From: Aquanectria penicillioides
Taxonomy: Eukaryota > Ascomycota > Sordariomycetes > Hypocreales > Nectriaceae
Length of the DNA: 64,000 bases
NCBI GenBank assembly: GCA_003415625.1
Contig: PYIU01000005.1
Location: 811,001-875,000 of the forward strand
Direction of reading: 5' to 3'
Part shown: in pieces, positions 1 through 11,226 of the stretch
Numbering within the stretch: the first letter of the stretch is position 1
How the letters are laid out: every line of letters starts with the position of its first letter
Position numbers and translations under genes: made by a program
The notes under the pieces: generated by a model
Told to the model about the DNA's origin: nothing
Seen by the model: only the letters and a program-made list of their open reading frames with translations
The model's database searches: none

Positions 1-3000
1 ACGGGCAGCAGCGCACGGCGAGGCCAAAAACAACGACCCAGGAGAGACAACGAACACCCACGGCCAAATCACAGCAACGCCGCCAAACATACAACGAACC
101 ATGTCCATGCTGGTTTCCGCCGCCGCTGCCGAGAAACCAACCAAAAAAAAATTTGGTTCTGGCGGATCCCGTAGAAACAAGAATAAGAAACGAAACCAGG
201 AGCAAGCCGAGTCTTGTGTTGCCTGTCCCCCTCCCCGTCCCCTCCCCTCCCACTCCCCCATCCCTCTCTCATCAACCACATGGCCGGACACGGTGGTGAT
301 TGGAAGCGGGTGCTAATTGAGCCCCCGATCCTGACACGTCCTTGTCAAACTTCAGGCTCCCACTTCGCGGTTGTCGCTGCACTGGGAAGCTCTTGCGAGG
401 GTGGTCAAGCAAGGAGACAAAGAAAATAAGAAAAGGGAGAAAAAAAAAGACCCCTCCATGCGTATGCACATACACACACACACACACTCACACACATCCC
501 ATCTCGCATTCCCTCCCCCCTCCTCTTTCTTCCTCTTTCCCCCGTCCCCTCTCCCAGTCACATCCAGCAGCAGCAGCTCGCTCACTCAGCCCATCCACTG
601 TCCATCATGCACATCCAGGAAATGCCGTGACGCAGCTCCCAACGAACACCACAGCTTCTGAATCACTAGAACACGACACAGCACTGAAGGTATTCGTCGA
701 TAGTGCTTAGTTGGCAGCGGCTAGCACCTGGTGCCGTGCTGTATGCGCCCCTTGGGAGCTATAGCACATGCCTGTATGGATGTGTCTGAAAAGGCATATG
801 ATGTCTGTGTCTGTGCTCGTGGATGGCGTTTGCCTTCTCTTACACCAAGCTGCTGCTCTCACACACACCTGTGGCCTCGCTCATCCTCTGGTTGTCCGCG
901 CACCAGCATCCCGGAAACGAGCCTCATGGTCAAATCGCATTCGCTGGCCTGAAATTGAGAAAAGAGACTACAAGAGGCGTTCCAGCAGCTGGTTGGCACC
1001 ACACCACGCAGGGGTGTGTACCGGCCTGTAATCCCCCCCCCCGTCTCCAAATCCCAATGCCCCAATGGTGATGCCAGTAACAGGTTCCCTTGGAGTCTAC
1101 ACCAGCAGGCGGACGCTACGGACGTACAGCGGTCTGAAAACGGCAATTAGCTACATGGCTATTACCATTTCGTCTTGGGTCATTGGGGTAGCCCGTGAGA
1201 TGTGTGGTTGGAAGCATGCCGCACCATGGATCGTCGCTGTTACACACACTCGAGCTAATACCCAAGTCGTTGCCCGCACGCACGAAGCCGCGTCTGTTCT
1301 CCTCTCGGCCACCAACAGGCATGGTCGTCCTTACTTACCCACGTCTTCCTGGCAGCCGCATACACGCACGAGCTCCCTCACTAAGTCTATCCCTCTCTCT
1401 CTCTCTCTTTCCATGCTGCTGCATTCGTTAGGCACAGATAACCAAGTTACACTTTAGTCCATGTTCGAGACTCGCGGCAACGTCTCGCCGACAGCATGAT
1501 TACGGTTATTGGTGACCCATCATGACCCATCTCGACTTCGCTCGTCGAATTCTCAATGCACCCACGGCTTCACTGGAACAACCCCCCTCCCTCCCCCCGG
1601 CTCACGGATCGCCTCAATCATCCCCGTCGAAGTTTCTAGTTACTGAGTGTACCTACGTACAGTAGCACATACCCTCCACACCCCCATCTCCATCCTCCTC
1701 ACGTTACACACGCCTTTCTCTCCTTGTGTTGGCTCGGTCCTCTTTTTTCCCTTCCCTTGCTGCAAATGGTGGAGTCGAGCATCAAGTCCATGCCGAATCC
1801 CATCCCCCATCGACGCCATCGACCCATGGATCTCACGCACAGTTGCCGTGTCACACCCGGAAACGCCCTTGCGGCAATCCAATCCAATCCAATCCCAAAC
1901 GTCCCCTACCGTGCGCTCCTGCAAGTAATACTTGTGATCCCGTTACGTACATCTAGATTAATCCACCCTTCACCTTCACGGAGAACCCTACCCGCCCCTA
2001 ACCACCCTTGTCACCCTAGTCAACGCAATAGCATTCTTTGTCCTTAGAGATGTTTTTTTTTGTCCTTGATCATTGGTTTCGTTTCTTTTTCTTACTTCTT
2101 GGCCCGGAAATGCCCTTCAAGCCCCGGGGGTCTGGGTCTCGTAGCGTGGTTGGTTCTGGTGAGGCTATGAGGCTAGTCGGCTCGGAAACCCGGGAATGCA
2201 AGGGTATGCGATGGTAGTGGGGAGAGGAGAAACCGCCAAGTGAGACGAGGCAGCGAGACGCCTACCTAATCCTAAGAAAGTACGAAAAGGAGTTTTGAGG
2301 GAGCAAACAAGGCATCGACCAATTGACCTAGCGGGCGTTTTGGTGGCTTTGGTCTGTTGGGTCCCGGCGGCTATCTGTCCGCAGCTTTGCCGTGAACGAC
2401 ACCGTGACCAGGGTGGAAAGTCACGTTTCTGGCGTGTCCAGGATTACTTCAATCCGAATTGGACCCTTCCCGAGAGCCATCATTTAGGGTGGTTATTCCA
2501 GTCAGGAGTGGCAGAGCCTTGAAAATATCAATCATACAAATTCGGCGCCGGTCTAGCTCGGTGTGCCAGTGACCGAGAAATCACAAGTCACGGACCCCTA
2601 TAGATTCCGATGATCGTGATACTACAGCATCTCGATCCGTTACCTCGCCCAATTGCCGACCCAAACTTGGGTGAGCTGCACGAGGAGGCCTGATAACAAG
2701 CCCACAACGTCTCGTGGAGCCGTTGGGAAGGAATTGTCACCGCACGCACTCTCGCTTTCACAACACCCCCGGGCCGCAGGCCACCGTTGGGTCGATCCCG
2801 ATGGCAATGTACGCCCGCCGGGGCACCGTCTTTTCGAGACTCCCACAGGACACCGCGCCGCGGCCCCGGGTGTCGCCCAATGCATGGGTGAGGCGTCGAG
2901 ACAAGAGGTGCGCATGGTGGTGACTCAAGTCGAGCCCTGGAAGAGCTGAAAGGGCGCTCGGGAGGGAAAGTGGGGATCAGATAGAGATACACGGAGGGGG

Positions 3001-3443
3001 ATCAGCAGCCGACGGGGGGACGGTTTGCCATTGTGATTTGAGAAGGCAAGGCTGGAGGATTGCTGCAGGCTGCTGTTTTGGGCGGGTGGGTGTCGTTGGT
3101 GGCTTGCTAGTAATATCCCATCCCTTGTCCAGCTTTAGGCACTCCATTAAAGCTGGGTACATAGATCACGACGAGACGGGCCGCGGGATTGTCAAGTATT
3201 GGGTGTTATTAGAACCCGGTTTGCGGGATCCCCACCCTGCTCCCTAAGGCCCGCGTTCCGTCCTGTACCCTAGGCTTAGTCTATCGTCTATCGTGCTATG
3301 AGGTCGACATGTTTCAACCACACCGCGTGCCGGAATTCTTACCGGCCGTCATGCGGACGCATCCGTCTACCACTTCCTTGCCGAACGGGAGGAAGAGAAA
3401 AAAGCCCTCAGACGTGACAAGAGCCCTCTAATCTCGACCACGA
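1..3443. other. intergenic, no supportable gene
   Basis: No open frame here shows a recognisable domain, consistent codon use or a convincing exon chain. The stretch holds low-complexity sequence (a CA-rich microsatellite near 470-495, a C-run near 1030, CT-rich tracts near 1390). It may contain the promoter or UTR of a gene lying left of the window, but nothing proves it. Confidence 0.5.
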
Positions 3444-4320
3444 TCATGCCTCCTCCAGCTTGGGCCCAATTTGCACCTCCAATGTCACCTGTCGTAGCAG
3501 TTGAGTTAGCAGACACGAGACGACGAGGCTTGCGGCATGAGGAATAGGGCAAGGGCTCAAAACGCACCGGGCCGTCATTGACCAAGGCCACTTCCATCAT
3601 GGCCTGGAACTTTCCATCCTTGACCCTCTCCTCCATGTACTCGCTGCGGACCTTTTGGACAAAGTACTGGTACAAGCGGCTGGCCTCGTCGGGGTTGGCC
3701 GCACCGTGGAAGTCAGGCTTGGTTCCCTTCCTTGTCTTGGCCAGGAGAGTGAATTGGGAAACTAGAGGGCATCGTCAACAAGGGGTTTTGATAATGACTC
3801 CCCGGCTGAGCATGGCTGGAAGAGCGAGGGGGAGATGGGGAGGGGGGGAGACGGAGGGATGAAGGGGACAGGGGGGAAACCAGAGAGGTTGTCCGTACCG
3901 CAGAGCACATCGCCTTCGATATCAGTGACGTTCTTCTTCCACTGTGACATGATTGTCAGCTCCATGGCTCCAGATGTCCAGGTACCATGAGCCTTACCCG
4001 ACCACCGGCCTCATCATCCCACATCTTCATCTTGAGCACCTTTGCGGCCAGCGAATCGGCCTCCTTCTCTGTGTCCCCGGGAGCAACCGCCGCAAAGACG
4101 AGGACGCCCTTGCCGATGGAGGAGATGACTTCCTTGTCCACTGTCACGGACGCCGACAGCACGCGTTGCAGGATAGCTAGACGGGGAGTGAGTAAGCCAT
4201 TTCCAATGCCATTGGGCTATCACGCAGCTCCTCAACGGGCGCACGGGGCGGGTGGTTGAGTGGGTGAGCACCAGCGTTTGCGTTTGTGTTTGCGTTTGCG
4301 GCCATGCACATACCCTTCAT
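3444..4320 (-). CDS. DTD1: D-aminoacyl-tRNA deacylase (DTD)
   Basis: This enzyme hydrolyses D-amino acids (and glycine mischarged on tRNA-Ala) from tRNA, a cytosolic proofreading step. I read five exons on the minus strand: 4320-4314, 4176-3998, 3941-3899, 3761-3568 and 3488-3444, giving 155 aa, the usual length of the family. Both signature motifs are present: SQFTL at residues 78-82 and NDGPVT at 138-143. The first coding exon is only 7 nt (Met-Lys plus one base), and the last intron splits GP from VT exactly inside the second motif; without that intron the frame would read an odd arginine there and run into an unrelated tail. All junctions are GT-AG and keep phase, and a CTAAC branch precedes the last acceptor. 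The product is well supported; the tiny first exon is inferred from the need for a start and the conserved Met-Lys-Ala start. Confidence 0.93.
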
Positions 4321-4520
4321 GATGTGTGGTGGTGGTAGCGGAGGTGGTGCAAATGCAAATGTAATTGTAAATGCATGCGCCTCCTCTCATGGGTACTGAC
4401 AAAAACAACAATAGGACCAGGAACAAGCTTGGAGACTTTGGTGGAGCCTCGGAACTAGATGAGTTGCAGCTGAGTGATATTGTTAGACAAGGAGAGACAA
4501 GAGAGAGAAATCAATTAGAT

Positions 4521-4551
<31 letters not shown>

Positions 4552-5480
4552 GGACAGAAAAATGACAGAGAGACAAACAGAGAGAGAGAGAGAGGCAAGA
4601 CGAGGGCTGATAACTAAGAAATTGATTTCTTATCGCCTGCAAAAGATATAAGAAAAAAAAGATGCTTCAAGCAAGGCGGCGCTGAGTTGCGTGATGCGTG
4701 CGTCACAGAGGCGTGAGAGGCTCCAAAGTAAGCTCTGTTTAGTCTCTCTTGGCCGCACGACTCAGACCAAAAGGGCGGTTCGTCTGCATCGGCGCCGCAG
4801 CCTTTTGCCCTTTGTCGGGGCAGTTTCTGGCATCCGTGTCATGTGTCATGTGAGAGAAGGCCCAGTGGCACGTCAGGTACCTAGGCGCCTAGCAGAAATC
4901 TACGCCACCTCAGGTATCCCGCGATAGCGCTGGCGACGGCAACGCTGCCGCCATCCGCCCTAAACCAGATAAATAAGACGAACGGAAACTCTACCGTGAT
5001 TGTATGGGCTTTCAAGCAACGGATAAAGCTTATTCGGGCTTCCAAACGCCATGCTGGGCGCTGTTTGCCACATAAAAGGCGTCCCGTCGCCTAACCGGAG
5101 CCAGCCCCAAGTGACTCGGTGCCTGATAACCAACCACGCGCCCGCAGCTGTTGGCCTCGCTACTCTCCATTTCCCACGTCCAACATCACCACCAGTTTGC
5201 CACAGCTTGGCTTCGCAACGCCATCAATCCACCACGACCCCGAATTGACCGTCCCCCGACGGCGATAACCTCTCCCAGCGCTGCGCAACATACCGCCAGC
5301 CTTTTCTCCCGCACACGCGCCGTGCGGACCCCGCGATACCGCCTCTTCTCCGCGTCCAGATCCTTCCTCGCCCCGACCAGGCTGAGTCTACAACCCACGA
5401 AACCCCGACTTGACCCCCCGAAGACGACCTCCGACGACTGATCCCCGTGCGAGGCCGCGAGGCTCTACCACTCCCTCACA
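4321..5480. other. intergenic between divergent DTD and NOT3/5 genes
   Basis: This shared upstream region holds a 28-base T run (4524-4551), followed by a GA-rich tract near 4575-4595, and then a GC-rich leader before the NOT3/5 start. No gene is supported. It is likely a bidirectional promoter region. Confidence 0.5.
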
Positions 5481-7562
5481 ATGGCGGCGCGAAAACTGCA
5501 ACAAGAAGTCGACAAGTGCTTCAAGAAGGTGGCCGAAGGCGTAGCCGAGTTCGAGGCCATCTACGAGAAGATCGAGCAGTCGAATAATCCCGCCCAGAAA
5601 GAGAAGCTCGAAGACAACCTAAAGCGCGAAATCAAGAAGCTGCAGCGGTTGCGAGATCAGATCAAGACATGGGCCGCCAGCAACGACATCAAGGACAAGG
5701 CTCCGTTGTTAGAGCATCGGAAACTGATAGAAACGGTTCGTCCCCCCTCGCCGCTGGGGCCCGAAAGCAGCGACGAGACCGACCCGTGCTGACCCCCCAT
5801 CCCGTTGTAGCAAATGGAAAAGTTCAAGGCTGTGGAAAAGGCCATGAAGACGAAAGCATACTCCAAGGAAGGTCTATCAGCTGCCGCCAAGCTAGATCCC
5901 AAGGAACAGGCCAAGGTCGAAGCCGGCGAATTCCTAAGTAACATGGTAGACGAACTGGAGCAGCAGATCGAGACGCTCGAGGCCGAGGGTGAGTCGATAC
6001 AAGCAACAATGAAGAAGGGCAAGAACAACACCGCCAAGGCGGAACGCATTGCCGAAATCGAGCGCATCATCGAGCGACACAAGTGGCACCAAGGAAAGCT
6101 GGAGCTGATTCGACGATCCCTCGAAAACGGCGGCGTGGACACTGACCAAGTCACCGACCTCGAGGAGAGTATCCGGTATTACGTCTCCGACGGCATGAAC
6201 GAGGACTTCATGGAGGACGACGAAATGTACAACGAGCTGGATCTGGAGGACGAGGAGGGTACCTACGGCATGAACCAGGACAACGAGAAGAACTCCTCCC
6301 TCGACACCCAATCGATACAGGACGATCTTGCGGTCGAACTTGAACTGACCAAGCCGGCATCGAGGAAGGCAAAGGAGGAGACGGCGCGCCGAACAACATC
6401 ACAGGTCAAGTCCCCCTTACCAGCCCTCGCAACCCTGCATACGCCCTTATCGACAATCAGCAACGGAAACACTGGCGGCCCTACGATGAAGCCAGCAGCG
6501 TTGCCGACACGACCAGCTGGCGAGGGTTTGAAGTACGCATCAGCAGCAGCAGCCGCCGCAGCAAGCGACAAGAACAACATGGGCATCGCACCTTTACCTC
6601 CGCCGCCAGGCGCTGTGCTTTCAGGGATATCGCCTTTACCCCAAGCGCAGTCTCGAACAAGCGCAGCAAGCTCCCCCGCCATGTCGTCTATCCAGCTTGC
6701 CCAGGCCGACAGGCAAAGCACAACGGCATCTGCAACCAACTCTCCCGAACCATCTATTGTCAAGCCATCCAAGCGATCAAAAGCTGCTGGCAAGCAGCCG
6801 GTGGTGCCTGAGGTTGTTGAGCAGCCCAAGCGTACGTAGCCCACTTTATTTTGACAGCAGCAAGTCTGAGCGTTTTCCGAAACTAACTTGCGACATAGCA
6901 CCCCAAACCAACGGCACTTCCAACGGCATCAAGCCCATCTCGGAGGAACCTGAGGAGGAGTCCATCTACCACTTGCCATCTTCGTTGCAAGATCTCGTTG
7001 AGACCTACGAGGCATCGAGGAAGCGACCACCGCCTCCCTCCGCTCCGTCAACTCTGCGCATGATGGGTGTGAGCCAAGCGAGCTGCCCCGACGTGTTGGA
7101 TGCTGAGGTTCCCCGAACATATCGACCTGACGTGCCAGTGCCCCCTACGGGCTCTGGCTTCCCTCGAGACCCCCTACCCATATTCGACGACCCGCGACTC
7201 TACTCTCGCATTGACCCCGACACCCTGTTCTACGTCTTCTACTACAAGCAGGGGACGGCGCAACAGTATCTGGCAGCCAAGGCGCTGAAGGACCAGAGCT
7301 GGCGGTTCCACAAGCAGTACCAGACTTGGTTCCAGCGACACGAGGAGCCCAAGAACATCACCGAGGACTTTGAGCAAGGCACATACCGCTTCTTCGACTA
7401 CGAAAGCACTTGGTAAGTCACAGCACGCGGAGAATTTCCATCCAAGCCCATAAACACACGCAGAAGCAACGAATGGGCATGTTGCTAACTTTGTGATCCA
7501 GGATGAATCGACGAAAAGCCGATTTCAAGTTCGCCTACAAGTTCCTCGAGGACGACGTCTGA
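5481..7562 (+). CDS. NOT3: CCR4-NOT complex subunit NOT3/NOT5
   Basis: This is a scaffold subunit of the CCR4-NOT deadenylase complex, acting in mRNA decay, translational quality control and transcription. Exons are 5481-5735, 5811-6831, 6899-7412 and 7502-7562, giving 616 aa with all phases consistent. The N-terminal Not3-type coiled coil (about residues 1-235, beginning [17 protein letters not shown]) is very well conserved. A low-complexity S/T/P/A-rich linker follows, and the C-terminal NOT-box domain (about residues 480-616) contains the [13 protein letters not shown] and [10 protein letters not shown] blocks and ends [10 protein letters not shown]. The start has the family N-terminus directly after ATG and a CACA context. 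NOT3 and NOT5 are one gene in filamentous fungi, so either name applies. Confidence 0.96.
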
Positions 7563-8980
7563 TCCAGACGACGGTACAAATCGCTCAAGACGAAAGGGGA
7601 AGTGAGAGCGTGAGAATGGGAGTGGAGGGGGACTCGGCCCGGCCCTATCTCTTTTTTGGGATTTTTCTGGTTTGACAAATCAATCGGATGGGCTGTGTGT
7701 ACTTTGGTTTTTCGTGTTCTAAGGCCTCTCTCGGGAATTGTTTTTACCTCCTTTTTTTTTAAACTATTTTTTCCGCTCTTGTCTTTAATGGAAGGAGGGA
7801 GGGAGGGAAAGGAGGGGGGCAGGAAAGGAAGGGGTGGTAGCCTCATTTTTCTTTTGTCTCACTCGGCACTTTCTTTCGCGGACAAACCCGCGAACGGCGA
7901 TGGCTACGGCTCATGGGCTACGTTGGGAGTTTATACCTCATTTAGTGTTGAGAGATGAAATTGGGATTTTCGGCTGCCGGGCGCTTCAGCCCTGGGAAAC
8001 AAAAAGAACGATATGGCTTCCTTCTCGTGATCTTTGCTTTGTTGTTGTTGTTTTGTCTCGGTCGTTTTTTGTTTTGTTTTGTTTTTGGTTCGGTGGTTTT
8101 TGTCTTCTCATTATCAATTTTTTTTTTTTTTCATGTGACGATGATTGTATTATTTGTCCCATTCTTTTTTACTTTAGTCCATGTAACCTGCAACGGCCGG
8201 CTCGGCGAAAACAAGCAACATCCATGCGGGATGGAGATTGTATATTTTTGTCCCGATGGATCTAGTCTCGCGCTCGATGTTTCTCTTTGGCCCTCACACT
8301 CTCCCCGTGTGAGGTCGTTTCTTTTTGTTTTTGTTTTTGTTTTAATTCATGTCACATCATGATTCTCCGTGTGTGCTGGCGTTATCTGCCGGCCCCCCTA
8401 CCCAAAAGGCGAAAAGAAGTTGCACTTTCATGTCGATGTGGTATCCAGTAGTTGAGTCCGCCTTGCGGGATGACACACATGACCGCTCGCCCTGTAAAAA
8501 TGATTTGATTCCACGAACGGGAGAACTCATGGTCTCTTTTTTTTTTTCAGCTCTCTTTCAGCTGTCACGGGCCCTTGCCTTGGCCGTTCCCACCCACACA
8601 TACACCCGCGCGGGTTTTGTACTATGCAAGTGCGGGTCGTGGATAGCCAAGCCAGAAACGCCACTCGCTTGGTGGTTACAGTTTATTACGGGGACCGCAG
8701 GAGAGGGCACCGATAGAAAAAGGGACTGTTTATTTAGCACCCATTCCTGTATAATCAGCACCCCCAGCTGTGGCTAAGGACATTTAGTTCGCCTAAAACA
8801 TCCAATATCGGGTTTCATACCCACTTTCTTAAGCAACTTAAATGCTAACAGTCTTTTGGATACAGCCCCACCTAATTGAAGTTTGGCACATGCATTCAAC
8901 GCGCCTTAGGCAGTAAATACATACATATATATACACACACATAGAGCTATTGCCCTAGCGGCTAAAGCTATTTATAGCAA
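7563..8980. other. NOT3/5 3' flank, T-rich, no gene
   Basis: The sequence is T-rich and low in complexity (long T and GTTTT runs near 7740-7770 and 8040-8140). Open frames across it encode Phe/Leu/Val-rich strings with no domain and are artefacts of base composition. The AT-rich relic begins near 8870-8990. Confidence 0.5.
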
Positions 8981-8989
8981 TAAAGACCA

Positions 8990-11226
8990 TTTTTAAGCTA
9001 AATTTTCCTTCCTTTAAAAAAGCCTTAGATAGCATTAATATTATTGCTAAAGACTAAGGTTTTAATATTATTATTTATAGCAAAAGGCCCTTAGCTGCCA
9101 ATCTAATGCATATTGTTCTTCACTACTTAAAAGGCCGCCCTATAAGGCTTATAACTTTCAATTCCACTTATGCCTTAAAAAAGCAAAATACCTATAGCTA
9201 AATACTAAACTGCCTATATTGCCTAGTATTGCAGCAGCAATTAAACTAGCAATAGGCAGCCTTATATGCAAGCAAGAATAAGTCTACTGCATATAACTAT
9301 AACTCTATTAAATAAAGGACCTTTTTATAATACTAAAAGGAAGCCATTTTAAAGCATAAAGATAATATTTTATTATTTTAAAATACTAAAACCTATTCTA
9401 TTTAAATCCTCTTAAAATTGTAGAGTAACCTAAATCTAGATGTCTATAATACTATAAGATCCAACCTATATAACCTCCTTTAAAGTTATTGCCAAAAAGA
9501 GCTTATAGGCTAGTCTTTAGTAAAATGGCTTTATAACTAGCTAAAAGATTAAAATAACTACTATTTCTATAATCTTTATAATGCCTTAAGTTATATCCTT
9601 TACCTTTTTATTGCCTTAATAAGTAAAATCTAGCTCTTTAGCTGCTATTTTAATATTATTATCTATAATAATATATATAAAACTAACCGCTTTAATATGC
9701 CCCTTTTTAATATTTATAGCTAGACCTTATTAAAGCAGACTTTTTATATTGTAGCTATATTTTTAAATAGTAAGGCTAAGGCTTAGTTTTCTTAAGTATT
9801 GGCCTAACTAATTTAATTAATAAAGCAATTTAATATCTTAATTCCTAAGGTTATTATTACAAACCGAGACCTTACCTTAATAAGGGCCCTTATAAAAAAT
9901 CCTCTTTTTAATCCTATTCTTTATTTCCTTTACTATTAGTATATTAATATAAATATAGTTGCCTAATGCAAGTAATATTTCCCTAAGGGCATTAAGGATC
10001 CTAATTTTAATTATATCTATTGGGCCTTAGCCTTTAAACACTTTATTTAAGGCTAGAATAAGCTTATAAATAGCCCTACCTTTATGCAATTTAAGGAAAA
10101 CCTTAAGTTATTTTAAAGACTAAAAAAATACCCTCTTAAAGCTCTTAAATATGCCCTTAATATTTAAATTTACCCTTAAAAGGAAAAGTTTATTTAATGC
10201 TATATTAACTATAGCCATCACTTTAGCTGCTTAACTATCTTTATTGCTAAATCCCTTTATGCAGCAATAAAAAGGATTATTACTTTCTATATAGGCAATT
10301 TAGCTATAGTCTTTATAAAGCTTTAGGTTTTTTAAATCAACTAAACCGCTAAGATTAGGGCTAAGAAGCTCTAGCAAAAAAACAAACTGCTAATAGCCTT
10401 TATACAGCCTCTTTTTTCCTTTATATAAAAATGCATTTCCCCTTTAGTAATAACCCTTATGCTTGCTGAGCAATAAACCCTTAAATGAGAAATCCCTAAT
10501 TACCTTAGCATAATATGCCTTAAATGCCTAATAATAATTACTAATAGCATACTATACTATTATATTATCTAAAGGAAGCTTTAAGATAAAAAGCCTATTT
10601 AAACTTATAAAGTTAATATATTTTAGTACTAATAGAGGAAAATAGCCTTAGTAAATATAGCTACTCCTAAAAGCCTATTAAATCCCTTAATTATATAAAG
10701 GAAAGGTTAGCCTAAAAGGAGCCTTAATCTTAAGAAAAGCCTAAATATTATTAGCTTATAGTATAACCCTATTTTCTTTAAATAGATTAAAGCCTTTAAA
10801 TGGGCTAAGGCTATTAAAGCCTTTAAAAATGCCTTACTTTTAGCCTTACTAGCATTACGGCTATTGCCTTTAATAGTACCTACTGCCCTTAATATAGTAT
10901 AGGTATTAATAATAACCCTTAGGCTTTAATACCTTAGCCCTAATAATATATATAAGGCTAAGACCAAAATATAGAGGTTATACTAATAGACCTTTAGCTG
11001 GCTTAAGGGCAGCTATAATAATAAGGTTAATGCAATAGTATTATAGGCCTTACTTCTTGACCGTAAGTTATAGTGGTCTTATATAGACGCTTTTGGTGAG
11101 GAAGACTGGGATATTAGCCCTAAATTTAAGGGCGAACTTAATAGGTTGTGTATACAGCTAGAAGAGGCAAATAAGAGGTTGCATAGAAGTGAATTTAGTA
11201 ATAAAAGTAATGATAGTATATTTTAG
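8990..11226 (+). mobile_element. RIP-degraded MULE (Mutator-like) transposon, transposase relic
   Basis: Reading the plus strand in one frame (codons starting at 9001, 9853 and 11224 share the same phase) gives a complete MULE-type transposase outline with no net frame change over about 2.2 kb. An N-terminal FAR1/WRKY-GCM-like part (ALDSINIIAKDQGF-like, with Q from a TAA) is near 9020-9060. The catalytic-domain hallmark resembling DxTYKTNRFNMPL appears as NNIYKTNRFNMPLFNI near 9667-9715. The VTDRDLAL-like block appears as IITNRDLTLIRAL near 9853-9891, followed by a W/Y-block with YFPKGIKDP near 9977-10005 and an LYAAIKR block near 10257. An almost undamaged C-terminus starts with EEDWDISPKFKGEL near 11098 and ends at TAG 11226. 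The frame is broken only by TAA and TAG codons, at least 20 between 9001 and 9850, with no TGA there. This fits CAA/CAG/TGG codons turned into stops by C-to-T change on both strands. The Hop-like fungal MULE class is an inference; terminal inverted repeats were not resolved, so the element ends are approximate. Confidence 0.85.

Noticed and set aside
3367..3567. Read-through C-terminal extension of DTD
   Set aside because: A GTGCGT donor, CTAAC branch and CAG acceptor remove it and restore the conserved GPVT motif and normal length.
7834..8362. Overlapping T-rich frames after NOT3/5
   Set aside because: Low-complexity Phe/Val strings from GTTTT repeats; treated as 3' flank.
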